Assembly (NCBI GenBank): GCA_041488155.1
Contig: JBGPOS010000008.1
Coordinates: 10,867 to 74,866, forward strand
Reading direction: 5' to 3'
Length of the DNA: 64,000 bases
Source: JBGPOS01 sp041488155
GTDB lineage: Bacteria > Chloroflexota > Dehalococcoidia > Tepidiformales > Tepidiformaceae
Shown: piece by piece, positions 1-7,113 of the stretch
Layout of the letters: each line of letters opens with the position of its first letter
How positions within the stretch are numbered: position 1 is the stretch's first letter
Program-made: the position numbers and the translations under genes
Notes under the pieces: model-generated
Seen by the model: the letters and a program-made list of their open reading frames with translations, nothing else
Databases searched by the model: none
Told to the model about the DNA's origin: nothing

Positions 1-34
1 CATGCGCCAGAAACGACGTGTCGAGGACTATGAT
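1..34 (-). CDS. PIN-domain toxin (VapC-like), 5' end only
   Basis: Only the first codons are in the window. Read on the minus strand they give IVLDTSFLAH, the usual opening of a PIN-domain ribonuclease with its first acidic residue. The frame begins within a few bases of the stop of the upstream small gene, as in VapBC operons. No ATG or GTG is visible in this frame, so the start is uncertain (an ATA/ATC codon, or a sequencing problem). The call rests on ten residues and on position. Confidence 0.4.
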   Translation of the reverse strand, partial: MIVLDTSFLAH

Positions 35-210
35 TGCCGTGGTTCGACCCGGCCACGAAGTTCGTCGAGGACCTCGTCCACGTCGATAGGCTCGCCGCTG
101 CGGCGCTTCAGGATCCGAGCGTGGATCGGCGCTACTCTCGCCAGGGCCTCAGCCACGCTTCCGGGTCGAGGTCTGAGCTTCGGAGTCCGTTGAATTGCTG
201 GTGTAGCCAT
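28..210 (-). CDS. small VapB/Phd-like antitoxin
   Basis: A 60-residue basic then acidic protein with the sequence SVAEALARVAPIHARIL in the middle and an acidic C-terminal tail (DVDEVLDELRGR). The size and layout fit the antitoxin of a type II toxin-antitoxin pair, and a PIN-like frame starts at its stop codon on the same strand. ATG at 208-210 is preceded by a G-rich stretch. A TATACT box lies about 35 bp upstream on the minus strand. The family is not certain because the DNA-binding part is too short to classify by eye. Confidence 0.55.
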   Translation of the reverse strand: MATPAIQRTPKLRPRPGSVAEALARVAPIHARILKRRSGEPIDVDEVLDELRGRVEPRQS

Positions 211-412
211 GGCCCCCGCTCTTCGCGATTGTTCTGGTAACTCAGTATACGCGGAGATCCAACGCCGCCGGTCGTCGACCTTCCGAGATCGGAGCATCAA
301 GGCCCTCGGTCGTGTTGACGCGCTGGTGGGCGGAGTGGGCAAGATACATGCGGCAGGGATCGGGAACCCGCCGTCCACGGCGCCCAGCACGTCGTAAGGG
401 GCGGCGCCCGGC

Positions 413-1075
413 ATGATTCTCACCCTTCGCAAACGAGCTCGCGGGCTTAAAACCCGGTCGATCTCAGTTCCGCTGGCCGCAGCCGTTGCAGTGGCCACCG
501 TGCTGGGCCTTTGGATCGTGTGGGGAGGGGCGGCATCCTCTTCGCAGTCAACGTCCACGCAGGTCTTCGATTCGATCTCCGTGCTCGACCTCGAGGAAGA
601 GGGGATCACCTTCGTGGACCTGGGGGCGAACAAGAATGCCGCCATCGGGTCGGATGCCGGTCTTCGCAAGCTCGGCGGAGACCGAGGGAGAAAACTCAAG
701 GAGGACCCCGAACTGGTTCGCCTGAGGGAGCCGGTGCCCGGCGCACCGAGTAGCGAGGGCCTGCTCTGGGCGTACGTCCTTGACGAGCCCGCGCCATCGA
801 CCGAGCGCGGGGCGAAACCCGGCGACCCTCCCACTTACTTCGTCATGTTCTACAGCGCTGAGACCGGCGATTTTGTCCTTGCCGTCGGAGGCCCCGTCAA
901 GCATCCCGGTCCCGTCAAGAAGCCGCAGCTGGCGAGTGGGCCGCCAGCTGGCCTTCGCCGCCGATCGTCACCCCTCAGGGATCGTGGCGCCCGGCACCGC
1001 GTCGTACTCCGGGAGGTAGGGCTTGATGTCGACGATCGGCGTCCCGTCGATCGCGTCCAGGCCGAGCACCCTTAG
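413..1075 (+). CDS. hypothetical membrane-anchored protein, C-terminus doubtful
   Basis: A basic N-terminus is followed by one hydrophobic segment at about residues 19-38, then a soluble extracytoplasmic domain with the sequence FDSISVLDLEEEGITFVDLG. No family was recognised. From about residue 175 the protein becomes arginine-rich and low-complexity, and the last 36 codons lie antisense to trmO. That suggests the true reading frame has been lost near position 950 by a frameshift or a broken 3' end. There is no strong ribosome-binding site. Codon use in the first 500 bases looks like that of real genes here, which is the main reason to keep it. Confidence 0.45.
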   Translation: MILTLRKRARGLKTRSISVPLAAAVAVATVLGLWIVWGGAASSSQSTSTQVFDSISVLDLEEEGITFVDLGANKNAAIGSDAGLRKLGGDRGRKLKEDPELVRLREPVPGAPSSEGLLWAYVLDEPAPSTERGAKPGDPPTYFVMFYSAETGDFVLAVGGPVKHPGPVKKPQLASGPPAGLRRRSSPLRDRGARHRVVLREVGLDVDDRRPVDRVQAEHP

Positions 1076-1381
1076 CCGCGTCCGATCGACGCCGAGCAGT
1101 CGCACCACCGACACCCCCAGGTGGTTCGGCCGCAGCTGGCTCCGCGTCGCGAAGATCCCGTAGGTGCGGCCGCTCGCCAGGGTCAGCCGCTCCGGCTGCT
1201 CCGGCGCCCCCGCCGCGAGGTCCATTGCAAACACGACGATCAGGTGGCTGTAGGCCTCTATCCCCGTAAGCCGGCCCTCGTGTTCGGGCAGCATCTCGAC
1301 CACGCTCTCTACCTTCTCCCAGCCCCTCGGCCGCGGCTTCGCGACCCCGTTCCGCACGTACCCGACCGCCGCCAGCTCCAT
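968..1381 (-). CDS. trmO: tRNA (adenine-N6)-methyltransferase, TrmO/TsaA family
   Basis: TrmO uses S-adenosylmethionine to methylate N6 of t6A37 in threonine tRNA. The protein begins with the family signature VGYVRNGVAKPRPRGW, contains EGRLTGIEAYSHLIVVFAMD in the middle and ends with the conserved segment GTPIVDIKPYLPEYD. The ATG at 1381 places the first conserved strand at the N-terminus. An in-frame start at 1435 would add 18 unconserved residues. At 137 residues it is a compact, single-domain member. It is convergent with and overlaps the doubtful 3' end of the gene at 413. Confidence 0.85.
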   Translation of the reverse strand: MELAAVGYVRNGVAKPRPRGWEKVESVVEMLPEHEGRLTGIEAYSHLIVVFAMDLAAGAPEQPERLTLASGRTYGIFATRSQLRPNHLGVSVVRLLGVDRTRLRVLGLDAIDGTPIVDIKPYLPEYDAVPGATIPEG

Positions 1382-1479
1382 CACCCCCGGCGCCGGAGGC
1401 CGCTCAAACGCCGCCTTCTTCCGTCGCAACAACACCCCCGGACTGTGCTTCGCGATCCGCGATGGCGCAAGGTGGCGGG

Positions 1480-1637
1480 GGAGCCCGTGCAGCGGTCAGG
1501 GCGGCCGCGGCTACCTCGGTCCGATCCCGGAAGGCGTCGGAGCCTGTGCAGCGGCCAGAGACGGCCGCGGCTACCTCGGTCCGATCCCGCAAGGTTGTGT
1601 GGAGCCTTTCCAGCGGCCAGAGACGACCGCGGCTACC
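1480..1637 (+). repeat. tandem array of a ~60-bp element (2.6 copies)
   Basis: Three units start at 1480, 1539 and 1601. The core reads GCGGCCAGAGACGGCCGCGG followed by CTACCTCGGTCCGATCCCG. The third unit is cut off after the CTACC. Translated on the plus strand one frame gives ASEPVQRPETAAATS, which also occurs inside the cyclase domain of the kinase gene at 38153-42583. The array fills the gap between trmO and gyrB together with the heptamers that follow it. Confidence 0.85.
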
Positions 1638-1639
1638 CC

Positions 1640-1670
1640 CTCATTGCTCATCGCTCATCGCCCATCGCTG
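1640..1670. repeat. GCTCATY heptamer array
   Basis: Four units of GCTCATT/GCTCATC/GCCCATC in tandem, directly after the truncated 60-bp element. The same junction of element and heptamers occurs at 17582-17633. A 7-bp-stem palindrome (GCGCGCC-CGGA-GGCGCGC) follows at 1670-1687. Confidence 0.8.
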
Positions 1671-1704
1671 CGCGCCCGGAGGCGCGCTTCAGCGCCGTCC
1701 CAGA

Positions 1705-1734
1705 TTCGCTTTAACCACCCCGGCGTGCTAAAAT
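1705..1734 (+). promoter_or_regulatory. possible gyrB promoter
   Basis: TAAAAT at 1729-1734 is a fair -10 box. A weak TTCGCT lies 18 bp upstream at 1705-1710. It is the only AT-rich patch before gyrB and sits just downstream of the repeat arrays. Confidence 0.3.
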
Positions 1735-1776
1735 GAGCAGGCGCGATCACGATTTGCCCATCTCCCGAAAGGCATC

Positions 1777-3747
1777 GTGACAAGGCTGATAGTTCCCGCA
1801 TTTATGACTACCCAATCCGCGGTTCCCAGTTCCTACACGGCTGCCAACATCCAGGTGCTGGAAGGCCTCGAGGCCGTCCGGCGACGCCCCGGCATGTACA
1901 TCGGCACCACCGATCTGTCCGGCCTCCACCACCTCATCAAAGAGCTCGTCGACAACGCCGTCGATGAGGCCATGGCAGGCTTCTGCGACCGCGTCGAGGT
2001 GATCATCCGCGCCGATGGCTGGTGCACCGTTTCGGATAACGGCCGCGGCATCCCCGTCGATATCCAGAAGCAGACCGGCAAGACCGCCGTCGAAACCGTC
2101 ATGACCGTCCTCCACGCCGGCGGCAAGTTCGGCGGCGGCGGCTACAAGGTCTCCGGCGGCCTCCACGGCGTCGGCGCGAGCGTGGTCAACGCCCTCGCCG
2201 AAGAGATGTGGGTCGAAGTCGTCCCCGACCCTGTCGCCCAGGGCAAACAACACGCCGGCAAGCTCTTCCGCCAGGAGTTCCAGCGCGGCATCCCGATCAC
2301 CGAGCTCATCGCGAAGAAGTGTCCGCCCGGCCGCCAGCGCGGAACAATTGTCGGCTTCAAGCCCGACTCAACGATCTTCGAAAGCGTCGATTTCGACTTC
2401 AAGATTGAAGCCGAACGCCTCCGCCTCTATGCCTACCTCACCAAGAGCGTCTGGTTCCACCTCCGCGACGAACGCGACGGCCACGAGACCAACTACTACT
2501 TCGAAGGCGGCATCAAGAGCTTCGTCCGTCACGTCAACCGCGAGCGCGAAGCCCTCAACCCCGACCCCATCTACGTCGAACGGGAAATCGAAGGCAACGT
2601 CATCGAGTGCGCTATCCAGTACAACGATGGCTACAACGAAGCCGTCTTCACCTTCGCGAACTCCATCAACACCACCGACGGCGGCAGCCACCTCACCGGC
2701 TTCCGTACCGCGCTCACGCGGGTCCTGAACGACTACGCCCGCAAGGCAAAGATCCTCAAGGACGCCGACCCCAACCTCACCGGGGACGACGTCCGCGAAG
2801 GCCTTGTCGCAGTCGTCTCCGTCAAGCTTCCCGAACCCCAGTTCGAAGGCCAGACGAAGACGCGCCTCGGCAACCCGGAGGTGGCCGCCCAGGTCCAGAG
2901 CGTGCTCGCCGAAGCCCTCACCCTGCACCTTGAAGAGAACCCCTCCGACGGCCGCCACATCATCGAAAAGTGCATCACCGCCTCCCGCGCTCGGGAAGCG
3001 GCACGCAAGGCCCGTGACCTCGTCCACCGCAAGAGCGCCCTCGAAAGTGGATCTCTCCCCGGCAAGCTCGCCGACTGCTCCACCCGGGACCCAGAAGAGG
3101 CCGAGATCTTCATCGTCGAGGGCGATAGCGCAGGCGGCTCAGCCAAGCAGGGCCGCGACCGTCGCTACCAGGCGATCCTCCCCCTCTTCGGCAAGATCCT
3201 GAACGTCGAGAAGGCCCGCCCTGATAAGATGCTCGGCCACGAGGCCATCCGCCTCCTCATTTCCGCCCTTGGCACCGGGATCCGCGAGACCTTCGACGTC
3301 TCCAAGCTGCGCTACCACAAGGTCATCATCATGACCGACGCCGACGTCGACGGCGCCCACATCCGGACCCTGCTGCTCACCTTCTTCTTCCGCAACATGG
3401 CCGCGCTCATCGATGGGGGCCACCTCTACATCGCCCAGCCCCCGCTTTACCGAGCCGCCGTGGGCAAGCAGGTCAACTACTTCTACAGCGATGGCGAGCT
3501 CGAAGATTTCCGCAAGAACAAGAAGCAGAACGTCACGGTCCAGCGCTTCAAGGGTCTCGGCGAAATGAACGCCGACCAGCTCTGGGAAACCACGATGAAC
3601 ATCGACAGCCGCATCCTGTTGCGCGTCAATGTTGCAGATGCCGCAGAAGCGGACATCCTCTTCTACGAGCTCATGGGCGAAGACGTCGGCCCCCGTCGCC
3701 GCTTCATCCAGTCCCACGCCACGCAGGTCAAGAACCTCGACATCTAG
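1777..3747 (+). CDS. gyrB: DNA gyrase subunit B (type IIA topoisomerase ATPase subunit)
   Basis: GyrB supplies the ATPase and TOPRIM parts of gyrase, which introduces negative supercoils. The N-terminal GHKL domain has LEAVRRRPGMYIGTTD, ELVDNAVDEAMAG and the glycine lid GGLHGVGASVVNAL. The TOPRIM domain has EGDSAGGSAKQGRDRR and the metal aspartates in MTDADVDGAHI. The C-terminal box QRFKGLGEMNADQLWETTM is intact. Length (656 aa) is normal for the short, insert-free GyrB. GTG at 1777 has GAAAGG six bases upstream; ATG at 1804 is an alternative that lacks such a site. ParE cannot be excluded without gyrA/parC, which are not in the window. Confidence 0.93.
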   Translation: MTRLIVPAFMTTQSAVPSSYTAANIQVLEGLEAVRRRPGMYIGTTDLSGLHHLIKELVDNAVDEAMAGFCDRVEVIIRADGWCTVSDNGRGIPVDIQKQTGKTAVETVMTVLHAGGKFGGGGYKVSGGLHGVGASVVNALAEEMWVEVVPDPVAQGKQHAGKLFRQEFQRGIPITELIAKKCPPGRQRGTIVGFKPDSTIFESVDFDFKIEAERLRLYAYLTKSVWFHLRDERDGHETNYYFEGGIKSFVRHVNREREALNPDPIYVEREIEGNVIECAIQYNDGYNEAVFTFANSINTTDGGSHLTGFRTALTRVLNDYARKAKILKDADPNLTGDDVREGLVAVVSVKLPEPQFEGQTKTRLGNPEVAAQVQSVLAEALTLHLEENPSDGRHIIEKCITASRAREAARKARDLVHRKSALESGSLPGKLADCSTRDPEEAEIFIVEGDSAGGSAKQGRDRRYQAILPLFGKILNVEKARPDKMLGHEAIRLLISALGTGIRETFDVSKLRYHKVIIMTDADVDGAHIRTLLLTFFFRNMAALIDGGHLYIAQPPLYRAAVGKQVNYFYSDGELEDFRKNKKQNVTVQRFKGLGEMNADQLWETTMNIDSRILLRVNVADAAEADILFYELMGEDVGPRRRFIQSHATQVKNLDI

Positions 3748-3756
3748 ACTCGACCT

Positions 3757-3782
3757 CCCTCGCCCGCCGCAGCGGGAGAGGG
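3757..3782. terminator. hairpin after gyrB, part of a CCCTCACCC-type palindrome
   Basis: CCCTCGCCCGC and GCGGGAGAGGG form a stem around CGCA just after the gyrB stop, with no T-tract. Read on the minus strand, the flanking DNA is CCCTCACCCCGACCCTCTCCC. This is nearly the same palindromic element as at 44324-44353, so it may be a dispersed REP-like repeat that also acts as a bidirectional terminator between gyrB and the convergent kinase gene. Confidence 0.5.
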
Positions 3783-3796
3783 TCGGGGTGAGGGTC

Positions 3797-4330
3797 CTAA
3801 CTGACCCCCAGCTTCGCCAACGCCCGGTCCGCGACCTCCTCCACCCTGCCCAAGTCACGCAGCATCGGCACCTCGTCATCGCGGTAGGCATCTACGAACT
3901 GCCTGTGCGACTCGCGGTACACCGGCTCCTCGAGGTTGTACGCCGGGATCCGCGCCAGTCCCCGGCGAGTCGCAACCTCGACATCGGGCAGTAACACGAC
4001 GCAACGCACATCGATGCCTTCGCGCGCCAGTTCCGTCCGGTACACCGCCAGCGCCCAGGGCAACACAACGCCGTCGATGATCACCGTGTACGCCGCAGCC
4101 GCGTAGACCGCAGCTGCCCGCGCCACTGCTCGCACCACCACTTCGTTTTGGCTCGCGGCTTCGCGCTGCCAGGGATGCAGGAAGCCGCCCTTGATGAATT
4201 CGTAGAAGGTGTCGGTCTTCAGATGGACCGACTTCGCGAAGCGAGTGGCGAGCTCCGCCGACACAGTCGTCTTCCCGGCGCCAGGCGGCCCGGAGACGAT
4301 CAGGACGCAAGGCCCGGGCGCTACTTCCAT
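3797..4330 (-). CDS. P-loop kinase-like ATPase (AAA_33 type)
   Basis: A 177-residue protein with Walker A GPPGAGKTTVSAELA near the N-terminus, an LKTDTFYEFIKGG segment like the lid and substrate region of small kinases, and VIIDGVVLPW as the likely Walker B strand. This arrangement is typical of zeta-toxin/chloramphenicol-phosphotransferase-like and gluconate-kinase-like P-loop proteins that phosphorylate small molecules or nucleotides. The substrate is not evident. ATG at 4330 is used; a TAGAAT box sits 8 nt before it, suggesting a leaderless transcript. It is divergent from the gene at 4375. Confidence 0.75.
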   Translation of the reverse strand: MEVAPGPCVLIVSGPPGAGKTTVSAELATRFAKSVHLKTDTFYEFIKGGFLHPWQREAASQNEVVVRAVARAAAVYAAAAYTVIIDGVVLPWALAVYRTELAREGIDVRCVVLLPDVEVATRRGLARIPAYNLEEPVYRESHRQFVDAYRDDEVPMLRDLGRVEEVADRALAKLGVS

Positions 4331-4374
4331 CGCCGCCAATTCTACCGGGGCCCGGCACCCTGTACCCTGAGCCC

Positions 4375-4734
4375 ATGCCCGAACAGTACGCGGCCTCCGA
4401 CAAGCGCACCGGGCTCGAAGTCGCGGTCACGGGCGAGTTCCCGGCCCACCACGACGACCGCATCCGCATCGCCCGCACAACGACCCTGTTCACCCGCCTG
4501 ATGTCGACGATCCTCGCGACCGAGAACGAGACCCAGCGCCGCGAACGCTTCGTGGCCGTCGAAACCCAGCTCGAACTCGCCGAAGCCCTCATCCGCGAAG
4601 ACCTCCAGGAGGTCCAGCGCCTGATTCAGCAGACGATGGAACGCATGGGCATCACCAAAGAGCAGCTCGACGAGCTCACTCGCCGGATCATCGAGCAGTT
4701 CGGTGGCGAGCAGCCACCGCCATCGGACCAGTAG
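4375..4734 (+). CDS. conserved-looking hypothetical protein
   Basis: A 119-residue soluble protein, strongly helical and charged in its second half, ending in a proline-rich tail. No domain was recognised. Codon use is like that of its neighbours. TACCCT at 4363-4368 lies six bases before the ATG and there is no Shine-Dalgarno sequence, so it is probably translated from a leaderless message. It is divergent from the P-loop kinase, with only 44 bp between the two starts. Confidence 0.65.
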   Translation: MPEQYAASDKRTGLEVAVTGEFPAHHDDRIRIARTTTLFTRLMSTILATENETQRRERFVAVETQLELAEALIREDLQEVQRLIQQTMERMGITKEQLDELTRRIIEQFGGEQPPPSDQ

Positions 4735-4879
4735 GCGCCACCGCGACGGCAGATCCCTGGGCCGGTGCCGCGACATAGATCACCTCGCAGCACAGGCCGC
4801 AGAACTCCCGGTCCGCGCGGGCGAAGGGCTGTCCTTCGTAGACGCCCTGGCGCTCCTCTGGCGGATGGCTGCACCGCAT
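4688..4879 (-). CDS. possible small zinc-ribbon protein
   Basis: A 63-codon frame carries MRCSHPPEERQ and then EFCGLCCEVIYVAAP, so C3 and a later C-x2-C could bind zinc. It fills part of the 316-bp gap before the LLM gene and overlaps the 3' end of the convergent gene by 47 bp. The frame immediately upstream (in a different phase) reads CWKCVPGC, which may mean a longer zinc-binding gene broken by a frameshift. Evidence is weak; the rest of the gap (4880-5050) shows nothing else clear. Confidence 0.3.
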   Translation of the reverse strand: MRCSHPPEERQGVYEGQPFARADREFCGLCCEVIYVAAPAQGSAVAVAPTGPMAVAARHRTAR

Positions 4880-5050
4880 GGCCCGCGTAGCTTTCGCACC
4901 CCGGAACGCATTTCCAACACCCGGATGTCACTCCTCCGGCTCGGGCTGCCTCCGGTGCTGTCAAACGTCACGGACTGGGTCTCGAACGGCAGCGCGCCAG
5001 CCCGTTAAGATACTGTCCCGCCACCCTGACGCAGCGCACGAGGAGTCGCC

Positions 5051-5893
5051 ATGAAGTTCGGAATCAGCATGTTCCCCACCGACTACGCCATCCCCGTCCC
5101 CGAGCTTGCCAGAGCTGTCGAGGATCTCGGATTCGAATCCCTCTTCTTTCCCGAGCACACCCACATCCCCTCCAGCCGCCGCACCCCCTGGCCTGGCGGC
5201 ACAGAGCTCCCGCTCGAGTACTCCCACACGCTCGACCTCTTCGTCGCGATGGCGGCCGCCGCCGCGGTCACCAGCCGCCTGATGGTTGGCAGCGGCATCT
5301 GCCTCGTCATCGAACGCGACCCGATCACGCTCGCGAAGGAAGTAGCCAGCGTCGACCACCTCTCGGGCGGGCGCGTCCTCTTCGGCATCGGCGGAGGCTG
5401 GAACCTTGAGGAGATGGAGAACCACGGCACGAAGCCCACGCTTCGCTGGAAGATCCTGCGCGAACGCATCCTCGCGATGAAGCAAGTGTGGACGCAGGAC
5501 GAGGCGCAGTACCACGGGCAGTACGTCAACTTCGACCCTATCTGGTCGTGGCCGAAGCCCGTCCAGAAGCCCCATCCGCCGATCCTCGTAGGTGGCGCCG
5601 GCCCTCGCACCCTCGACCGGGTGATCGAATTTGGCGACGAGTGGATGCCTATCGCCGGCCGCAGCGGGGAGATCCTGGCGGAGCGCATAGTCGAACTCCA
5701 GGCGATGGCGAAAGCGGCAGGCCGGGCGCCTATCCCTGTCTCGATCTTCGGCGGCCTGCCCCGGCCGGAGTTCGTTGAGCAAATGGCCGGGATCGGGGTC
5801 ACGCGCGTCGTGTTTGGCCTGCGGCCGACGACCGCCGAGGAAGCTCTCCCCTTCCTGACGCGCTGCGCCGAGGTCGCCGGGAAGTTCAGCTAG
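5051..5893 (+). CDS. F420-dependent LLM-class oxidoreductase
   Basis: Luciferase-like monooxygenase fold (280 aa). It starts MKFGISMFPTDYAIP, has GFESLFFPEHTHIP and the family segment VDHLSGGRVLFGIGGGWN, then KPHPPILVGGAGPRTLDRV. This pattern is the TIGR03619-like group that uses coenzyme F420 for hydride transfer. The substrate cannot be told. AGGAG lies six bases before the ATG. The gene converges on the vapC at 5886 and overlaps it by 8 bp. Confidence 0.85.
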   Translation: MKFGISMFPTDYAIPVPELARAVEDLGFESLFFPEHTHIPSSRRTPWPGGTELPLEYSHTLDLFVAMAAAAAVTSRLMVGSGICLVIERDPITLAKEVASVDHLSGGRVLFGIGGGWNLEEMENHGTKPTLRWKILRERILAMKQVWTQDEAQYHGQYVNFDPIWSWPKPVQKPHPPILVGGAGPRTLDRVIEFGDEWMPIAGRSGEILAERIVELQAMAKAAGRAPIPVSIFGGLPRPEFVEQMAGIGVTRVVFGLRPTTAEEALPFLTRCAEVAGKFS

Positions 5894-6308
5894 CGGACCC
5901 CGGCTGCAGCCGGACGACACCGGTGACGCGGTCGAGTTGGCGGTCGAAGGAAGCGAGCTGGCCACCGGCCCGGACGATCGCATACGCCGCCACGACGCAG
6001 TCGTCCCAGTCGTTGTGCTCATCACGGTAGATGGTGGCCGCACGCGCGAAGACGTCTCGATCTTCGATTTCGATGGGGAGGTCGAGCACCAGTTCCACGG
6101 CTTCTGCCAGGCGCGCTCGCCGGTACCCCATCGTGCCGCTGCGGAGCACGTAGGCGAGTTCGCTGATGGTGGACCCCGCTAACACGAGGATTCGCTCGCC
6201 GCGGCCTGCCTCAGCGATAAGCACGCGGGCAGCCGGGCTGTGCTCCCTGTGGTCCCGAAGGAGAAAACGCAAGAGCACGTTCGTGTCGAGATAGTGACCC
6301 TCGGTCAT
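5886..6308 (-). CDS. vapC: PIN-domain ribonuclease toxin (VapC family)
   Basis: A 140-residue PIN domain: first acidic residue in GHYLDTNVLLRFLL, SELAYVL in the middle, and the last acidic cluster in EHNDWDDCVVAAYA. Such toxins cleave RNA, often tRNA, and are blocked by the upstream antitoxin. Its ATG overlaps the stop of the AbrB-type antitoxin gene at 6305 (ATGA). It is the only complete toxin of the duplicated locus; the sister copy is a remnant at 6707-6757. Confidence 0.88.
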   Translation of the reverse strand: MTEGHYLDTNVLLRFLLRDHREHSPAARVLIAEAGRGERILVLAGSTISELAYVLRSGTMGYRRARLAEAVELVLDLPIEIEDRDVFARAATIYRDEHNDWDDCVVAAYAIVRAGGQLASFDRQLDRVTGVVRLQPGSAS

Positions 6309-6619
6309 TTCTTCTGGGAGGAAGTGCGGAGATACCGGGCGGCGGCCTCTTCTGCGTGCTCCGCCCTGGCTTTCTTGATGAGCGCTTTGAGGCCCGCATC
6401 GCTTAGGGGTGGCCGGTCTGGGTCGTAGAGGAATCCGTACGCGCGATCGATGGCATCCTCTGCCTTCCTGATCTGGATCTCCCCTTCGCTCTCGGCGACC
6501 TCCACCGCCTGGCCGGGCGCCAGGCCCAGGTCCTTCAAGAAGCGCGCCGGGATCGTCACCTGGTTACGCTTCCCGATCCTGGTCACGTGTCTCGTACCGG
6601 CCTTCACTGCTCGGAGCAT
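6305..6619 (-). CDS. AbrB/SpoVT-type antitoxin, copy 1
   Basis: A 104-residue antitoxin with the swapped-hairpin DNA-binding domain RIGKRNQVTIPARFLKDLGL at the N-terminus and a charged helical toxin-binding tail ending AEHAEEAAARYLRTSSQKK. The start is the ATG at 6619; the upstream in-frame ATG at 6757 belongs to the truncated toxin. It shares 114 identical bases with copy 2 at 6750, while the tails differ, which could give each antitoxin its own toxin partner. An inverted repeat CAGTGA-N12-TCACTG lies just upstream. Confidence 0.85.
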   Translation of the reverse strand: MLRAVKAGTRHVTRIGKRNQVTIPARFLKDLGLAPGQAVEVAESEGEIQIRKAEDAIDRAYGFLYDPDRPPLSDAGLKALIKKARAEHAEEAAARYLRTSSQKK

Positions 6620-6623
6620 ACCA

Positions 6624-6647
6624 CAGTGAGGATCCTGTTTCTCACTG
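6624..6647. promoter_or_regulatory. inverted repeat upstream of antitoxin copy 1
   Basis: CAGTGA at 6624-6629 and TCACTG at 6642-6647 are separated by 12 bp, a few bases upstream of the antitoxin start. The same arms and spacing occur before copy 2 at 7075-7098. It is a likely autoregulatory operator of the AbrB-type proteins. Confidence 0.5.
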
Positions 6648-6663
6648 ACGCGGGCCCGGCCTT

Positions 6664-6714
6664 TCACGCCAGTTCGAACAGGAACTCCACTTCCACCGGT
6701 ACGCCGAAGAAGGT
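6664..6714 (-). pseudogene. duplicated 3' end of the RidA-like gene
   Basis: The last 16-17 codons read TFFGVPVEVEFLFELA and stop, matching the C-terminus LPFGVPVEVEFLFEVA of the intact gene at 7114-7572. The fragment starts abruptly where the truncated vapC ends. It marks the left edge of a tandem duplication that also copied the antitoxin promoter and gene. Confidence 0.75.
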
Positions 6715-6757
6715 TCCCCAGAATGAAGTTCGTGTCGAGATAGACCGCATCAGTCAT
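6707..6757 (-). pseudogene. truncated vapC (first ~17 codons)
   Basis: Directly after antitoxin copy 2 and overlapping its stop, the frame reads MTDAVYLDTNFILGNLL, a PIN-domain N-terminus like that of the intact toxin at 5886-6308. It then runs into the duplicated ridA 3' end. The toxin of this copy is therefore lost and its antitoxin is an orphan. Confidence 0.75.
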
Positions 6758-7070
6758 CCTTCAAGTTGGCCATGGTGCGAGCGTCTGCCGCCGCGGCTTC
6801 CTCGGCGTGCTCCTTTCTCGATTGGTGGATGATGCGAACCAGTTCTTCGTCGCTCAGCGGGGCGATCCCTGGTCGATGCAGGAAGCCGATAAATCGCGAC
6901 CAGGCATCCTCTGCCTTCCTGATCTGGATCTCCCCTTCGCTCTCGGCGACCTCCACCGCCTGGCCGGGCGCCAGGCCCAGGTCCTTCAAGAAGCGCGCCG
7001 GGATCGTCACCTGGTTGCGCTTCCCGACTCGTGTCACGTGCTTCAGACCCGTCTTCACTGCGCGAAGCAT
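6750..7070 (-). CDS. AbrB/SpoVT-type antitoxin, copy 2 (orphan)
   Basis: A 106-residue paralogue of the gene at 6305 with the same RVGKRNQVTIPARFLKDLGL DNA-binding segment. The C-terminal half differs (SRFIGFLHRPGIAPLSDEEL and an acidic end NLKDD). The nucleotide identity runs unbroken from 6903 to 7016 against 6452 to 6565. It is followed by only a stub of toxin gene. It could still repress both promoters, since both carry the same operator-like repeat. Confidence 0.82.
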   Translation of the reverse strand: MLRAVKTGLKHVTRVGKRNQVTIPARFLKDLGLAPGQAVEVAESEGEIQIRKAEDAWSRFIGFLHRPGIAPLSDEELVRIIHQSRKEHAEEAAAADARTMANLKDD

Positions 7071-7074
7071 ACCA

Positions 7075-7098
7075 CAGTGAAGCGCCTGTTTCTCACTG
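7075..7098. promoter_or_regulatory. inverted repeat upstream of antitoxin copy 2
   Basis: CAGTGA (7075-7080) and TCACTG (7093-7098), with an overlapping palindrome TTCTC-ACT-GAGAA at 7090-7102. It lies between the RidA-like gene and the antitoxin and is conserved in the duplicate at 6624-6647, so it is a likely operator. Confidence 0.5.
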
Positions 7099-7113
7099 AG
7101 AACGACCCGGACC

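Noticed and set aside
1640..1670. Heptamer arrays as CRISPR
   Set aside because: Units are only 7-8 bp, contiguous and without spacers; no cas genes are present.
2368..3027. Long minus-strand frames inside gyrB
   Set aside because: High-GC antisense frames; gyrB motifs are unambiguous.
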